Below, one piece after another: positions 7,643-15,488 of a stretch of 36,625 bases of DNA (positions are counted from its first letter, which is position 1; every line of letters starts with the position of its first letter). The stretch covers positions 1 through 36,625 of the forward strand of contig MFNM01000016.1 of the NCBI GenBank assembly GCA_001782085.1, given 5' to 3'. The notes under the pieces are model-generated. The model was not told the DNA's origin and searched no databases. It saw only the letters and a list, made by a program, of their open reading frames with translations. Origin of the DNA: Candidatus Levybacteria bacterium RIFCSPHIGHO2_01_FULL_37_33 (lineage in GTDB: Bacteria > Patescibacteriota > Microgenomatia > Levybacterales > UBA12049). The translations under genes were made by a program, and so were the position numbers.

Positions 7643-9144
7643 TGAACTTCTCTAAAAAACTCTTTTGTAAAGAGCGCAAAAAAGAAATCAGATGAAGTTT
7701 GCGATAAATTAAAATCATGTTCAATTCCCTTAAAAGAAAACGGTGATGATGCGTTTTTTAATCTGTCAATAATTTCGTAGGCGATACTATTAATAAAAAC
7801 CGGTTGACGTCCTTGGGGTGCTATAATTCCTCCAAAATTTTCTCTCCTTAGCCTAAGATTAGGAGTAACAATAAATCGTTTCTCCCAAAAATCAGCTGGA
7901 GGAGGATTTAAGTCAGGGACCGGCAGAGAAACAATATCCAAAGGTTCCGTGGCTAACGGATCCATTCCTGCCTTATCTCCGGCAAACTTTGCTTCCATTC
8001 TGCACCCACCACCACATAGATGAAAATATTCACATTCATTGATACATTTTTCTGGCAAACGACTTCCGTCGCGCCAATCTCTCATCTTGCCCCAAATTTG
8101 GGACAGCGACTCTGAAAATATATTTCCGTAAGTTTCATCCGAAAAAGAGCATGGCCTAACATCACCTTTTGGCCCTATGGTACAGGTTGTAATTCCTGCT
8201 CCACAGCTGTGTTGAGCAAATTTCCGAAAGCGAGCTAAATCGCTTAAAGCACAAAGAGGATAAGCCATTAGGGTATCAATATTTATTCCAAACGTTTTTT
8301 CTAAAAGAATTAAGTCTGCAATCATTTTCTTGAATGCATTTTTATCGATACCAATTTCTGAAAAATTATTTCCGCCCAGACAGGGAACAGCTTTTGTGGC
8401 AGAAAATGACTCTATCCCTAGCTCTTTAACAAAGCTTCCTGTTTCAAAAACCTGTTTTCTATTAGTCTTCAACACTACCATATTTACCCCGATATCCAGT
8501 CCGGCATCTTGACAAATTTTTATTCCTCGCAGAGTACGTTTAAAAGATCCTTTTCTTTGGGTTATCGCGTCATGGGTTTCTTCATCAAAAGAATGGAGTG
8601 AGGTTAGTACAGAATCAAGCCCCGCCTCTTTAAGAGACTCTGCACTCTTTCTAGTAATTGTAGTCAGATTACTATTCAAAGAACAGTCAATTCCTGCTTT
8701 TTTTGCAGATCGTACTCCTTCAATAACTGCTTGCCTGAAAAGAAAAGGCTCTCCTCCTGTAAAGGTTACCCTAAAAACTTGATTCTTGATCAATGCATCT
8801 ATTATTGCCAGAACTTTATCTTTATCTAACGTTGCGTCAGGAAGAGTATTGGCAGTTTCTTTAAACTTTGCCCCTCGCCAAAAATTATAGCAATGTACAC
8901 ACGCTTCATTACAAAGAGTTGTTACTTCCACTTGGACGTCAAGAGGAGCAGATAGTGTTTTGTATAAATCTTTAGACGGAGCATTTTCTATATGGGTAGA
9001 GGGAAGAAATTCTGGAGAATGTTGTCTGTCAGGTAGCCTTTGGGTTATTGGACTCACACTTTCGTCAATTGCCAATCTTCTTGGAATTTTGTGTTTTTCT
9101 CCTAAGCTTTGTTGTCCCAAAGCTTTTCCAAGCTCTTTTTCCAT
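7639..9144 (-). CDS. Radical SAM/SPASM protein with C-terminal PqqD-like domain
   Basis: TTLCNEACVHCYNF (CxxxCxxC), FTGGEPFL, SPASM Cys set HSCGAGITTCTIGPKGDVRPCSF...CINECEYFHLCGGGC, C-terminal RLRRENFGGIIAPQGRQPVFINSIAYEIIDRL resembling PqqD/RRE. Confidence 0.88.
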   Translation of the reverse strand: MEKELGKALGQQSLGEKHKIPRRLAIDESVSPITQRLPDRQHSPEFLPSTHIENAPSKDLYKTLSAPLDVQVEVTTLCNEACVHCYNFWRGAKFKETANTLPDATLDKDKVLAIIDALIKNQVFRVTFTGGEPFLFRQAVIEGVRSAKKAGIDCSLNSNLTTITRKSAESLKEAGLDSVLTSLHSFDEETHDAITQRKGSFKRTLRGIKICQDAGLDIGVNMVVLKTNRKQVFETGSFVKELGIESFSATKAVPCLGGNNFSEIGIDKNAFKKMIADLILLEKTFGINIDTLMAYPLCALSDLARFRKFAQHSCGAGITTCTIGPKGDVRPCSFSDETYGNIFSESLSQIWGKMRDWRDGSRLPEKCINECEYFHLCGGGCRMEAKFAGDKAGMDPLATEPLDIVSLPVPDLNPPPADFWEKRFIVTPNLRLRRENFGGIIAPQGRQPVFINSIAYEIIDRLKNASSPFSFKGIEHDFNLSQTSSDFFFALFTKEFFREVQ

Positions 9145-9171
9145 AATTAGTTTAGCTTAATTCTAAAGCCA

Positions 9172-9200
9172 ATACTACTACTTTTGTAAAATAATGTCAA
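9172..9200 (-). promoter_or_regulatory. Sigma70-like promoter of the radical SAM operon
   Basis: Minus strand TTGACA - 17 nt - TAGTAT about 30 nt upstream of the ATG. Confidence 0.5.
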
Positions 9201-9233
9201 ACCTATATGACATATAGATGACTTAGCACTTTC

Positions 9234-9251
9234 CGAACCTGCTCCACCTTC
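9234..9251. repeat. 18-bp direct repeat, copy 2 (cgaacctgctccaccttc)
   Basis: Identical to 6585-6602. Confidence 0.9.
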
Positions 9252-9400
9252 TAGGCGACGAACAGTTTCTTATGCTCATCTGAGAACGAAAGGGTTATCA
9301 TAAATTACAATTTACTTAATTGTAATAAAAAAAACTTACACAATTATACAGTTTCTGTAAAGAGGAGCTATATAAAACGTCTATAAAACTGTTTTATGTT

Positions 9401-9715
9401 CTATTTCTTAAACCACGGGAAGGACGCATTCGGTTTTGAAAATAACCAGCCGCCGGATAAGGCAATAACAAATGACCCTATCCAAAAACTTATTGCGTAG
9501 GAATCAAAAGTTCGAAGCTGCGCTAAGCTCCCCCCAGAAACATTAAGCAGCCAAAAGCCTACTAAAAAATTAATATATCCCCACGCTATGTTAGTAATTG
9601 CGCTTGAGTCTTTTCCAAATGGGGTCATATGGCTTTTGCCCATTATTCCAGAGACAAAATGCGGCATTCCATTTGTAAGAAACATGCCCGAGATAAATCC
9701 AAGTAGCAAATTCAT
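9401..9715 (-). CDS. Small polytopic membrane protein (104 aa)
   Basis: Several hydrophobic helices; motif NGMPHFVSGIMGKSHMTPFG. Strong gggaggtg SD. Confidence 0.75.
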   Translation of the reverse strand: MNLLLGFISGMFLTNGMPHFVSGIMGKSHMTPFGKDSSAITNIAWGYINFLVGFWLLNVSGGSLAQLRTFDSYAISFWIGSFVIALSGGWLFSKPNASFPWFKK

Positions 9716-9839
9716 GTTTTCACCTCCCTTCGTTAATAATCTTATATTGCTTAATACGCTTAAGAATGTACGTCTACTTTAATAATAGTGAAAAATTAAC
9801 AGCTTTGTCAATGTTTTACGAAAGGAAGTAAAATTAACT

Positions 9840-10142
9840 TTAAACTACGCCCCATATGCGACCGAGAAGCATACCCGCTGCTGCGAAATTAGTTGCAGGA
9901 AGACCGTATTGCCATAGCTGTTTTTCGCCCTTTCTTGCGCCTTCAGAAAACCTGTAGCCTATCAAACCTACCGCCAACACCTCTGCTGCAACAAAAAGCG
10001 TAATAGTAGATCTATCAAAATCGTCTATCTGAAGAGGCGCTGCATCCTGTGATTCTTTTGGAGATGATGCACCGATACTGGTAGCTGTGGTCACGATTAT
10101 AGCTCCTGCCACCAAAATGTTTCTTAAAGTTTCTTTTTTCAC
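9840..10142 (-). CDS. Small membrane protein (100 aa), GTG start
   Basis: Two hydrophobic segments; TATAAT seven nt upstream of the GTG (leaderless). Confidence 0.65.
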   Translation of the reverse strand: MKKETLRNILVAGAIIVTTATSIGASSPKESQDAAPLQIDDFDRSTITLFVAAEVLAVGLIGYRFSEGARKGEKQLWQYGLPATNFAAAGMLLGRIWGVV

Positions 10143-10175
10143 GGCTTATATTATAACATATTTCCCTAGAAGTGG

Positions 10176-10181
10176 TATAAT
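10176..10181 (+). promoter_or_regulatory. Extended -10 (TGgTATAAT), divergent with the 10142 promoter
   Basis: TGGTATAAT ends 11 nt before ATG at 10193. Confidence 0.55.
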
Positions 10182-10192
10182 TGATCAATAAA

Positions 10193-11203
10193 ATGGCTTT
10201 TATCGAAAACCCAACTAAATCATTCATCGATATGGTTCACTTGCGCAGAGCTGAGAAACCGTCTGGACCATTAGAATATCTTGATTTATCGGAAGCAGGC
10301 AGAAAAATTCCGGTTTACGACATACGTAGTGTAGGAAGCCATGAGGAGATTGCAAGACAAATTGCTGATGGCGCTCAAATGGCATTATTTGGTGGCGTTT
10401 GGGGAGGATTCAAGGGGGTAAAGCGAGGAGTGCAAAATGAGGGGTTTTTTATGAGAGTCAAACCAGGCCGGCCAAAAGAAGCAAAAGTAGCGATGATGGT
10501 TCCTCCGTCCGATGCTATCCAACTTATCGACTGGTCATTGGTTCATCCAAAGTTTCGATATCTAAGAGATTATGAGAAATTCAGAGATTTATGGAGCGCT
10601 AACGAAGCTTACTTACATATCATTGTGCCCATTAAATCTTCCTTGAGAGCCCTACCCGAGATCTTCGAGACCACGCCTGAAGATTTTAGGTCTCGCTATC
10701 CAAGTCTTGATCCCGTAAATGTTTCCACTGCCTGTTTTTTTTGGCGAGAAGACCCATATCTAAAACACTTTACTGCTTTGGTTAAACGACTATCTCACAC
10801 TACAGTATATGTAGGAGTTTCAAGTTTAAACCGGCATAAAGAAAAGCCACCTTATCTTTATGGAGAACTTGTTGATCAAATAAAGAATGGCAGAGCTAAC
10901 CCTGTAACAATTCATCTTATTGTTCGTGACAGCATCTATGAAAAGTATGAAGCTTTCGGTTCTCATACTCAGTTGCGTTTGCCATTAAATAACGAAACGC
11001 CCAAGCTTAAAGTAATAAGAATTGGAACGTTATCTCCTGAAGGCTTTGAGAGCAAAACAGGTCTTTCTACGGAGATTTTATCGGGCGCTGAAGATGTTAG
11101 AAGAAACCCAGGCGTAAATATTGATGACCAGTTACAGGATATGTCAAAGGAAATTAAAGAAAACTGGAGAAAACAAAAAGCTAAAGTTTTTTTTAGAGAT
11201 TAA
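10193..11203 (+). CDS. Diverged Sua5/YciO/YrdC (TsaC)-like protein
   Basis: HEEIARQIADGAQMALFGGVWGG...FFMRVKPGRPKEAKVAMMVPPSDAIQLID (KxRPxxxxxxxxV-like), TTVYVGVSSLNRHKEKPPYLYGELVDQI (SAN-like region), LKVIRIGTLSPEGF. Pattern similarity only. Confidence 0.55.
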   Translation: MAFIENPTKSFIDMVHLRRAEKPSGPLEYLDLSEAGRKIPVYDIRSVGSHEEIARQIADGAQMALFGGVWGGFKGVKRGVQNEGFFMRVKPGRPKEAKVAMMVPPSDAIQLIDWSLVHPKFRYLRDYEKFRDLWSANEAYLHIIVPIKSSLRALPEIFETTPEDFRSRYPSLDPVNVSTACFFWREDPYLKHFTALVKRLSHTTVYVGVSSLNRHKEKPPYLYGELVDQIKNGRANPVTIHLIVRDSIYEKYEAFGSHTQLRLPLNNETPKLKVIRIGTLSPEGFESKTGLSTEILSGAEDVRRNPGVNIDDQLQDMSKEIKENWRKQKAKVFFRD

Positions 11204-11216
11204 AAATTAAAAAAAT

Positions 11217-12443
11217 ATGAGAGAACTTGAAATTTATGATTGGAATAAAGAAGGGTCTGAAAAACTTGAGAACTCTAAATTTCGTATTCTTGACACAACT
11301 TTGCGCGACGGTGTGCAAACACCAGGAATTAAACAACCAAGCCTTAAGGACAAGCTTAGGATAATTGATTATGATGCGCAAATGGGCATAGAGGCAATTG
11401 ATGTTTGCTTGCCTTCCGATCCAAAAACTCCATTTTTCCAGGAAGGAATACAGTGTGCAAGATACATAAATCAAAAATATCCTCAAATAGAAATTGTGGT
11501 TTTAGCTCGAACTATTCAGTCGGATGTTAACGCCACCCTAACATTTGGAGAAGAAGCTGGAGTCAAACCTTCTGTAATTTTATTTAGAGGCAGCAGTGAC
11601 TTACGTCTTTTGGCCGAGGATTGGAACGAGGAAGAAATTATCGAACAGATGAGGAAATTTGCAGCACAATTAACAGAAAGAGGCCATAAAGTAATTTGTG
11701 CCACAGAAGATACCACGCGTTCAAGACCTGATTTTTTAAAAAGGGTATTTACGGCTGGGATAGAGGGAGGAGCAAGCGAACTCTGTATTGCAGATACCGT
11801 AGGATATGCAGATCCTACTGGTATTGAAAATCAGATAAACTGGTTAAAACGTGAATTTGCCGGGAATACCCACTTAAAAATGCAGTTTCATGGTCATGAC
11901 GACACCGGGAATGCGGTAGCCAATTCAATAAAAGCGATAGAAGCTGGAGTAGAAACAATTCACGTTACCTGGAGCGGAGTAGGAGAAAGAACAGGAAACA
12001 CCTCTTTGGAAGGAATTTTGAGTAATTTAGAAAGAAGAAATATCCATAAGTATGATTTATCTTGTGTTGTTGAAGGCGCTCGGTTTGTTGCAAACTCCCT
12101 TGGAGTTCCAATTCCCAGAAATCATCATCTGGTTGGAGAAAAAGTATATTCTGTTGAATCTGGAATCCATGTTGCGGGAATTAATAAGGCACTTCGAGCA
12201 GGACTGGAAGGCCTAAGCGGGATTGTCTATAGTGCAGTTGATCCAAGACGTGTTGGGCGAGACCATGAAGTAAGCATTGGACCTCTGGGGGGGGATCATA
12301 GTGTTGCTTGGGTTTTAAGAGAAATGGGCATTGATTTTACTCGTGAACGTTCTCTTGCTTTACTCACATTTGCGCGTACAAAAAATTCGGCATTAACTGA
12401 GCAAGAAATTATTGATATTATTAAAAAGTTGGGAAAAGAATAA
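11217..12443 (+). CDS. DRE-TIM metallolyase: 2-isopropylmalate/homocitrate/citramalate synthase family
   Basis: LDTTLRDGVQTPGIKQPSLKDKLRI, ATEDTTRSRPDFL, ELCIADTVGYADPTG, QFHGHDDTGNAVANSIKAIEAGVETIHVTWSGVGERTGNTSLE, GIHVAGI. Confidence 0.88.
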   Translation: MRELEIYDWNKEGSEKLENSKFRILDTTLRDGVQTPGIKQPSLKDKLRIIDYDAQMGIEAIDVCLPSDPKTPFFQEGIQCARYINQKYPQIEIVVLARTIQSDVNATLTFGEEAGVKPSVILFRGSSDLRLLAEDWNEEEIIEQMRKFAAQLTERGHKVICATEDTTRSRPDFLKRVFTAGIEGGASELCIADTVGYADPTGIENQINWLKREFAGNTHLKMQFHGHDDTGNAVANSIKAIEAGVETIHVTWSGVGERTGNTSLEGILSNLERRNIHKYDLSCVVEGARFVANSLGVPIPRNHHLVGEKVYSVESGIHVAGINKALRAGLEGLSGIVYSAVDPRRVGRDHEVSIGPLGGDHSVAWVLREMGIDFTRERSLALLTFARTKNSALTEQEIIDIIKKLGKE

Positions 12444-12462
12444 GATATAACCTTATGGTTAC

Positions 12463-13905
12463 ATGAACTATAGCACTGCTCCGCAGACTAAGCAAACAAT
12501 TCAAGCACTTTGGCGTCTTGAAAAAATTATTCTTGACAGTTTGGACTTTAATGAAGTCGTTCAAAAAATCGTCGACAGCGTATTAATGGAGTTGGGTTAC
12601 CTAGAATTAGGTTATCGAATAGTAGTACTGGCTTTAACCGATGAAAAAAAACAGCACCTTAAAAGAATTTCTATCTCTCAAACTGATGAAGCTGAAAAAG
12701 CACTAGCCGTGACACCAGTACCTTTTCGAGAAATTATCATTCCGTTCTCAGCAAATTCTAACATTTGCGTACGCGCTGTCTTAGAAAATAAACCATTCGT
12801 GACTCAAGATTGGACGGAACTTCTTTGCCCACCATACACCCGAGACGAAGCAAGACAAGTACAAAAGATTGTAGGTATTAAAACAAGCATGATTTTCCCA
12901 ATTAATGCTAAAAATAAAGCAATAGGGTTTATGATTTTCAGTATGATTAAGGATATAAAAGATGTCAGCGAGGAGGAAATGGATTTGATCAGAAGCTTTA
13001 CAGATGTTGTAGGACTAGCCGTTCAAAATTCGACACTTTATTCTTCACTTGAAAAAACTACACAAGAGTTAAAAATTGCAAACGATAAGCTTGAGGAGGT
13101 AGATAAATTAAAAGATGAGTTTGTTTCCCTCGCATCTCATGAACTGAGAACTCCTATGACCGTTATAAAATCTTATGCTTGGATGTTACTAAATCAAACT
13201 GTAGAAAATTTATCCGAAAAACAAAGAACCTACATGGAAAGGATTTTTAACTCAACGGAAGGCTTAATAAAATTAGTAAACGACATGCTCAATATCTCAA
13301 GGATTGAATCTGGCAGATTTACTATTGAACCTGTCATAACAGACATAGGAAAACTTCTCGAAGATGTCATAACCGAAATAAAAGCCAGAGCCGATGAAGT
13401 AGGAGTTCGTCTTTTCTACAATAAACCCCAGTCTCCGATAACCGTAAAAGCTGACGTATTAAGAATAAAGGAAGTTATGATAAATTTATTAGGCAACTCA
13501 CTTAAATTTACACCTGAGGGTGGGACTGTAACTGTAACGGTCGCGCCTGAAGGTAATGATTTTGCAGTAGTAAAGATAAAAGATACCGGCAGAGGAATAA
13601 GTGAAGTTGACATGCTAAAACTATTTAAAAAATTCAACATGGTCGGAAATGGTGGTCATCTCACAAAAGACAGAGGCCAGGGAACCGGACTTGGCCTTTA
13701 TCTTTCCAAATCTCTTGTTGAGTTACACGGGGGCAGAATATGGGCGCAGTCAGAAGGAGAAGGCAAGGGCGCAACCTTTTCATTCACTCTCCCTCTAAAT
13801 AACAGCGACATTAGGCAACAACCTACCGAGATTAGGACTCTTGCGGGTTCGCAGGAGCAGAAGACAAATAAAAACTTACCTCCTGTACTAAATCCCCAGG
13901 GGTGA
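12463..13905 (+). CDS. GAF-domain sensor histidine kinase
   Basis: N-terminal GAF-like domain, HisKA DEFVSLASHELRTPMTVIKSYAW, HATPase VMINLLGNSLKFTPEGG, KIKDTGRGI, GQGTGLGLYLSKSLVELHGGRIWAQSEGEGKGATFSFTLP. Confidence 0.93.
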   Translation: MNYSTAPQTKQTIQALWRLEKIILDSLDFNEVVQKIVDSVLMELGYLELGYRIVVLALTDEKKQHLKRISISQTDEAEKALAVTPVPFREIIIPFSANSNICVRAVLENKPFVTQDWTELLCPPYTRDEARQVQKIVGIKTSMIFPINAKNKAIGFMIFSMIKDIKDVSEEEMDLIRSFTDVVGLAVQNSTLYSSLEKTTQELKIANDKLEEVDKLKDEFVSLASHELRTPMTVIKSYAWMLLNQTVENLSEKQRTYMERIFNSTEGLIKLVNDMLNISRIESGRFTIEPVITDIGKLLEDVITEIKARADEVGVRLFYNKPQSPITVKADVLRIKEVMINLLGNSLKFTPEGGTVTVTVAPEGNDFAVVKIKDTGRGISEVDMLKLFKKFNMVGNGGHLTKDRGQGTGLGLYLSKSLVELHGGRIWAQSEGEGKGATFSFTLPLNNSDIRQQPTEIRTLAGSQEQKTNKNLPPVLNPQG

Positions 13906-14227
13906 TTTGACTCTTTATAAGGTAACCATTTGCAAGCTGAAGTCCTTTATCAATTTCTTCACTTTTGTCAAGGTTTGTCAAGAAAACTACGCACTTGTTT
14001 GGATTTGGAAGAGGCGGCTGACTTTTCAACCGCTCCATTATGTCTATACCATTAATCTTAGGAAGAATAATATCAAGAAGCACCAGATCCCATCCGCCTT
14101 GCTGCATTTTCTGAAGCGCTATCTCTCCATCATCTGCTGTATCTATTTCATATCCTTCCGCCTTGAGGGTATCTGAATATACTTCCTGGAGGGATTTATC
14201 ATCTTCAACGATAAGTATTTTAGCCAT
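13832..14227 (-). CDS. CheY-like single-domain response regulator
   Basis: AKILIVEDDKSLQEVY...GGWDLVLLDIILPKINGIDIMERLK...VVFLTNL...GYLIKSQ; no output domain. Confidence 0.92.
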   Translation of the reverse strand: MAKILIVEDDKSLQEVYSDTLKAEGYEIDTADDGEIALQKMQQGGWDLVLLDIILPKINGIDIMERLKSQPPLPNPNKCVVFLTNLDKSEEIDKGLQLANGYLIKSQITPGDLVQEVSFYLSSAPANPQES

Positions 14228-14348
14228 TTTAGATAATTAATTCCAGATAATTAATTTCAGACTAGCACTAAAGTCAAAAAAAGTCAATTCAATTATTGAA
14301 GTCGCATCCAGCAATTTCATAGGTAATAATAAAATATCTAGGGAGCAT

Positions 14349-15440
14349 CTAATTCCTCTGTCTTAGGAATGCGGGGATTTCAAAGACGTCTTCGTCACTT
14401 TCTTCAGGTTTTTCCGATGATGCTTCCGCAGCAACAACTTCCTCAGCTTTTTTCTCCGGAACTATAAACTCCTGCAGTCTTTGTCTTGTTGAATCAAACC
14501 CCGTTGCAATAACAGTAATTTTTATCTGATCATGCATTGAGTCATCAACTGTTGCGCCAAAAATAATATTTGCGTCTGGATCTGCGGCAGATGCAATTAT
14601 TTTTGCCGCTTCATCTACCTCGCTCATTGTAATATCGGGTCCGCCGGTTATATTAAACAGTACTCCGCGCGCTCCATCCATAGAAATCTCCAAAAGCGGT
14701 GACGCGATTGCAGATCGAGCCGCAGCCTGTGCCCTGTTTTCTCCAACTCCCGTCCCAATTCCCATTAAGGCAGATCCCGCGTTGGACATAATAGTCCTTA
14801 CATCTGCAAAATCAACATTAATAAGCCCTGGCATTGTTATAAGATCGGAAATTCCCTGAACTCCTTGTGTAAGTACTGAGTCTGCAACTTTAAATGCCTC
14901 AAGGAGAGAAAGTTTTTTATCTACAACGTCTAAAATTCTTTGATTTGGAATAACAATAAGCGTATCTACCTTGTCTTTTAAATTTTCTATTCCGTCCTCT
15001 GCTACAACCATTCGTCTTGTGCCCTCAAACGCGAAAGGTTTTGTAATAACTGCGATAGTTAGCGCCCCTGCCTCTTTTGCAACCTGCGCAATTGTCGGAG
15101 TCGCGCCTGTTCCCGTTCCTCCTCCCATTCCGGCTGCCAGAAATACCATGTCTGATCCACCCAAAATATCTTTTATTTTCTCTTTTGACTCCTCTACTGC
15201 TTGTTTTCCAATCTCCGGATCTCCTCCGGAACCCAGTCCTTTTGTTAAATTTTCTCCTATTTGGACTTTTGTTGCAGATTGAGATAAAAGTAAAGCCTGT
15301 GCATCTGTATTTACTGCAATAAAATCAACTCCCTGAATTTGTCCTTGATTTATCATAGAAGAAAGAGCGTTATTACCAGCACCGCCGATACCCATTACTC
15401 TTATTTTTGCAAAGTTTGTTGTTTGAGGTTTAATAAGCAT
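14349..15440 (-). CDS. ftsZ: Cell division protein FtsZ
   Basis: IRVMGIGGAGNNAL, AGMGGGTGTGATP, FEGTRR, C-terminal peptide VFEIPAFLRQRN. Confidence 0.97.
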   Translation of the reverse strand: MLIKPQTTNFAKIRVMGIGGAGNNALSSMINQGQIQGVDFIAVNTDAQALLLSQSATKVQIGENLTKGLGSGGDPEIGKQAVEESKEKIKDILGGSDMVFLAAGMGGGTGTGATPTIAQVAKEAGALTIAVITKPFAFEGTRRMVVAEDGIENLKDKVDTLIVIPNQRILDVVDKKLSLLEAFKVADSVLTQGVQGISDLITMPGLINVDFADVRTIMSNAGSALMGIGTGVGENRAQAAARSAIASPLLEISMDGARGVLFNITGGPDITMSEVDEAAKIIASAADPDANIIFGATVDDSMHDQIKITVIATGFDSTRQRLQEFIVPEKKAEEVVAAEASSEKPEESDEDVFEIPAFLRQRN

Positions 15441-15488
15441 GGTCGATTAACTCATGGTAACAAATAAAAGACTTTTTTGCAACACCAG

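Noticed and set aside
9234-9330. T-box or riboswitch in the leader upstream of the radical SAM gene
   Set aside because: No recognisable T-box (AGGGTGGNACCGCG) or riboswitch core; the segment lies upstream of the predicted promoter; only the 18-bp repeat is supportable.
14971-15322. Plus-strand ORFs antisense to ftsZ, and similar ORFs antisense to ftsA, ftsW, mraY and ileS
   Set aside because: Antisense shadows of well-supported conserved genes.
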